A DNA stretch of 64,000 bases from Chenopodium formosanum (taxonomy: Eukaryota; Streptophyta; Magnoliopsida; Caryophyllales; Amaranthaceae). The stretch covers positions 38,709,072 through 38,773,071 of the forward strand of contig CM044879.1 of assembly GCA_024500155.1 (NCBI GenBank), written 5' to 3'. A program made the translations under genes and the position numbers. Of this stretch, positions 62,093-64,000 are shown piece by piece. Position 1 is the first letter of the stretch, and every line of letters starts with the position of its first letter. The notes under the pieces are model-generated. The model did not search any database. It saw only the letters and a list, made by a program, of their open reading frames with translations, and was not told where the DNA came from.

Positions 62093-64000
62093 ATACCACA
62101 CCCATTTGGAGTGATATGAGTACGTAAAACCCATATTTTCTTACCATGGAGTAAATTAATTAGAATTACGGTGATTTGAGAAGGAAAAAAAAATAATTTC
62201 ACTAAAAAATATATATTTTTTTTCCAAATTTTTTTTCCCCAAGAATTTTTAACTAAAAAATTTGGGTATTAGAAGCATTAATTAATTAATTATTTACTAC
62301 TCATATTATGATTTGCATTTGTTTTTTTCAATTATTTTATTTAAGCAGTCGTAAAAAAAAATTCTGCTGACCTAAAGGAAGTACCCATAAAATTTGGGAG
62401 ATTTCAAGATTTACTATGAAAGGAATGATATTGTAGATAAAACTTTCCCAAATATGTGGGGGTATTAAGGAATCCAAAAAAAAAAAAAAATTAACTTTTT
62501 TTTTTTTTACAATTTATTTTAATTTTTCTACCTGGGGGACAATCTGGAAGGTCCTAGATTTGCCAAGAAAAAGGAGGAAGATCTTATTTTGTACAGCTGA
62601 AGCCTACTCTTTATTTTTTCACCAAGCTGCCTAAGAAGGAAAATGAAGAGGAAGACAAGTAATTTCCCATTTTAAGTATGTAATTTTTCGTATCGATTAT
62701 TATTGTTATTCGTGATACAAGTCATGATAGGTCGATAATGATCAGTTTAATGACGATTAATCGTTGTTAATTATCTTTGGTTTTCTATATTTAGATTGTA
62801 AATATTGTGAACTACTCTTACAATTATTATATAATGGTAATGTATAATTATTTGTTTGCTATTTTTACCGTGTGATTGGATTTTGTACGAATAGTGTCAG
62901 AATTGCTTGTTAGTTTGATGTGATTTATGGGTTTGCTAGAATGGCTAGTATTTATGGACCACTAGCTAGAATAATTGGTACTCCGTAGTGTTTTGTCTAT
63001 ATTTGTAAAGATTGAACTAGATTTATTTGCTACTTTGTGGCACTCGTTAAGTTCCTTGTGTTATCAATGGTGTTCGTTGACACCCTTTTCATGCTATATG
63101 CCTATATTGGATGTAATGTATATGAGTCGATGTCGATATTGATGGTCAATGGATCATACGATGGACATTGGTGTGTTCGTGGTGTGGTGGTATGAATCGA
63201 GATCTCAATATTTTGGAATTGTTATACATTACGAACAAGATAAGAATTTGTCTTAATTAAGGGTTTATTAAGGATTATTTTGTTGTTTAGTTTGCACATA
63301 ATCATACCACTTTTGTGGTGGTGTGCTTAATGTTGGATAAAGATAGTACGATAATTAGGTAGTGATCGGGTTTAAGGTTAAAACAAGTGGATTTTTAATT
63401 GATTGTATGTGAGAAACTTTTAGTGATTATATTGATATTGATTTTTGATTGTTTGCAATGGATTTTGATAATTAGTAAAAGAGATACGAGAACTTAAGTG
63501 GGGATTGCATTGTTTTTGTCATGTTAAAGCTACCTTAACTTTTTTAAAGGATGTTAAATTTAGGGGAAGCTTGTATAGTTTTTAATAAATTAAAGGGGAT
63601 TTCACAACTATATATTTAGAGGTAGATAATTTTGGTAATCATGATTTTTCACAAGATAAAGAGGGTTGGATAGATGAAACGATTATTATCTTCCGTCATG
63701 TGATTTATTATGCCTTGTTGATGTATGCCAAGTGAGCACGTCATTGCTCTTTAGGGAGAATGTTGATCTTGTGTATGTATATATACAAACTAATGTTTTT
63801 ACCCGAGCTTATTAGATTTAATGTAAATTGAATAATACGAGCTTATTACATACGGAGTATGAAGTTTTTTTTTGTTTTAAATCTAATCGTTAATCTTGAA
63901 GACTTGACATTGCAAGCTAAGGGAACAAGTCATCGCCTTTATTTATTTACTTTCTGCACCTTATTTAATTACTAGTGAGGTGTAATATTGACATTGTTCC
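62093..64000. other. 3' flank, nothing recognised
   Basis: AT-rich, with an A15/T13 inverted homopolymer pair near 62476-62510. No gene with family motifs was seen. Confidence 0.5.

Overview
This is a plant nuclear window. It is AT-rich and has intron-rich GT-AG genes, a Ty3/gypsy retrotransposon, Stowaway-type MITEs, a satellite array and poly(A) retroposon scars. The host is a eudicot. The repeat style (an antisense-gene-bearing Tat-like element, many 'ctccctccgt' MITEs) fits Caryophyllales, but that is only an impression. No tRNA, rRNA, CRISPR or prokaryotic feature was seen.

Three intact host genes are readable, all on the + strand. (1) 6066-24923 has 22 coding exons and encodes a 1445-residue plant-specific protein: a signal peptide, a glycine-rich ectodomain, a Cys-rich block and several C-terminal membrane segments (At5g11700/At4g32920-like). 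(2) 27353-29829 has 10 exons and encodes a 317-residue myo-inositol oxygenase with all six iron ligands. A 31-bp minisatellite (six exact-period copies) lies 0.5-0.7 kb upstream. (3) 61004-62092 is intronless and encodes a 362-residue arginine-rich tandem CCCH zinc-finger protein of the plant RR-TZF family. The genes share no obvious pathway.

Layout: 1-1472, LTR-like remnant with a GC-rich island. 1473-5740, repeats, hairpins and retroposon insertions. 5741-24923, gene 1 with MITEs and simple repeats in its introns. 24924-27352, intergenic with a MITE and the minisatellite. 27353-30055, MIOX. 30515-36893, an array of a ~322-bp satellite whose orientation switches near 32540. 38829-48360, a 9.5-kb Tat-like Ty3/gypsy element with 5-bp target duplication and ~1% LTR divergence. 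It has a broken gag-pol and an antisense four-exon accessory gene. 48361-60850, gene-poor DNA with MITEs and a cluster of very short retroposon scars. 60851-62092, the TZF gene. 62093-64000, nothing recognised.

The least ordinary items are the spliced antisense gene inside the retrotransposon, the orientation-switched satellite array, the helically phased GATATC repeat upstream of MIOX, and a recurrent class of target-duplicated insertions that retain little more than a poly(A) tail.
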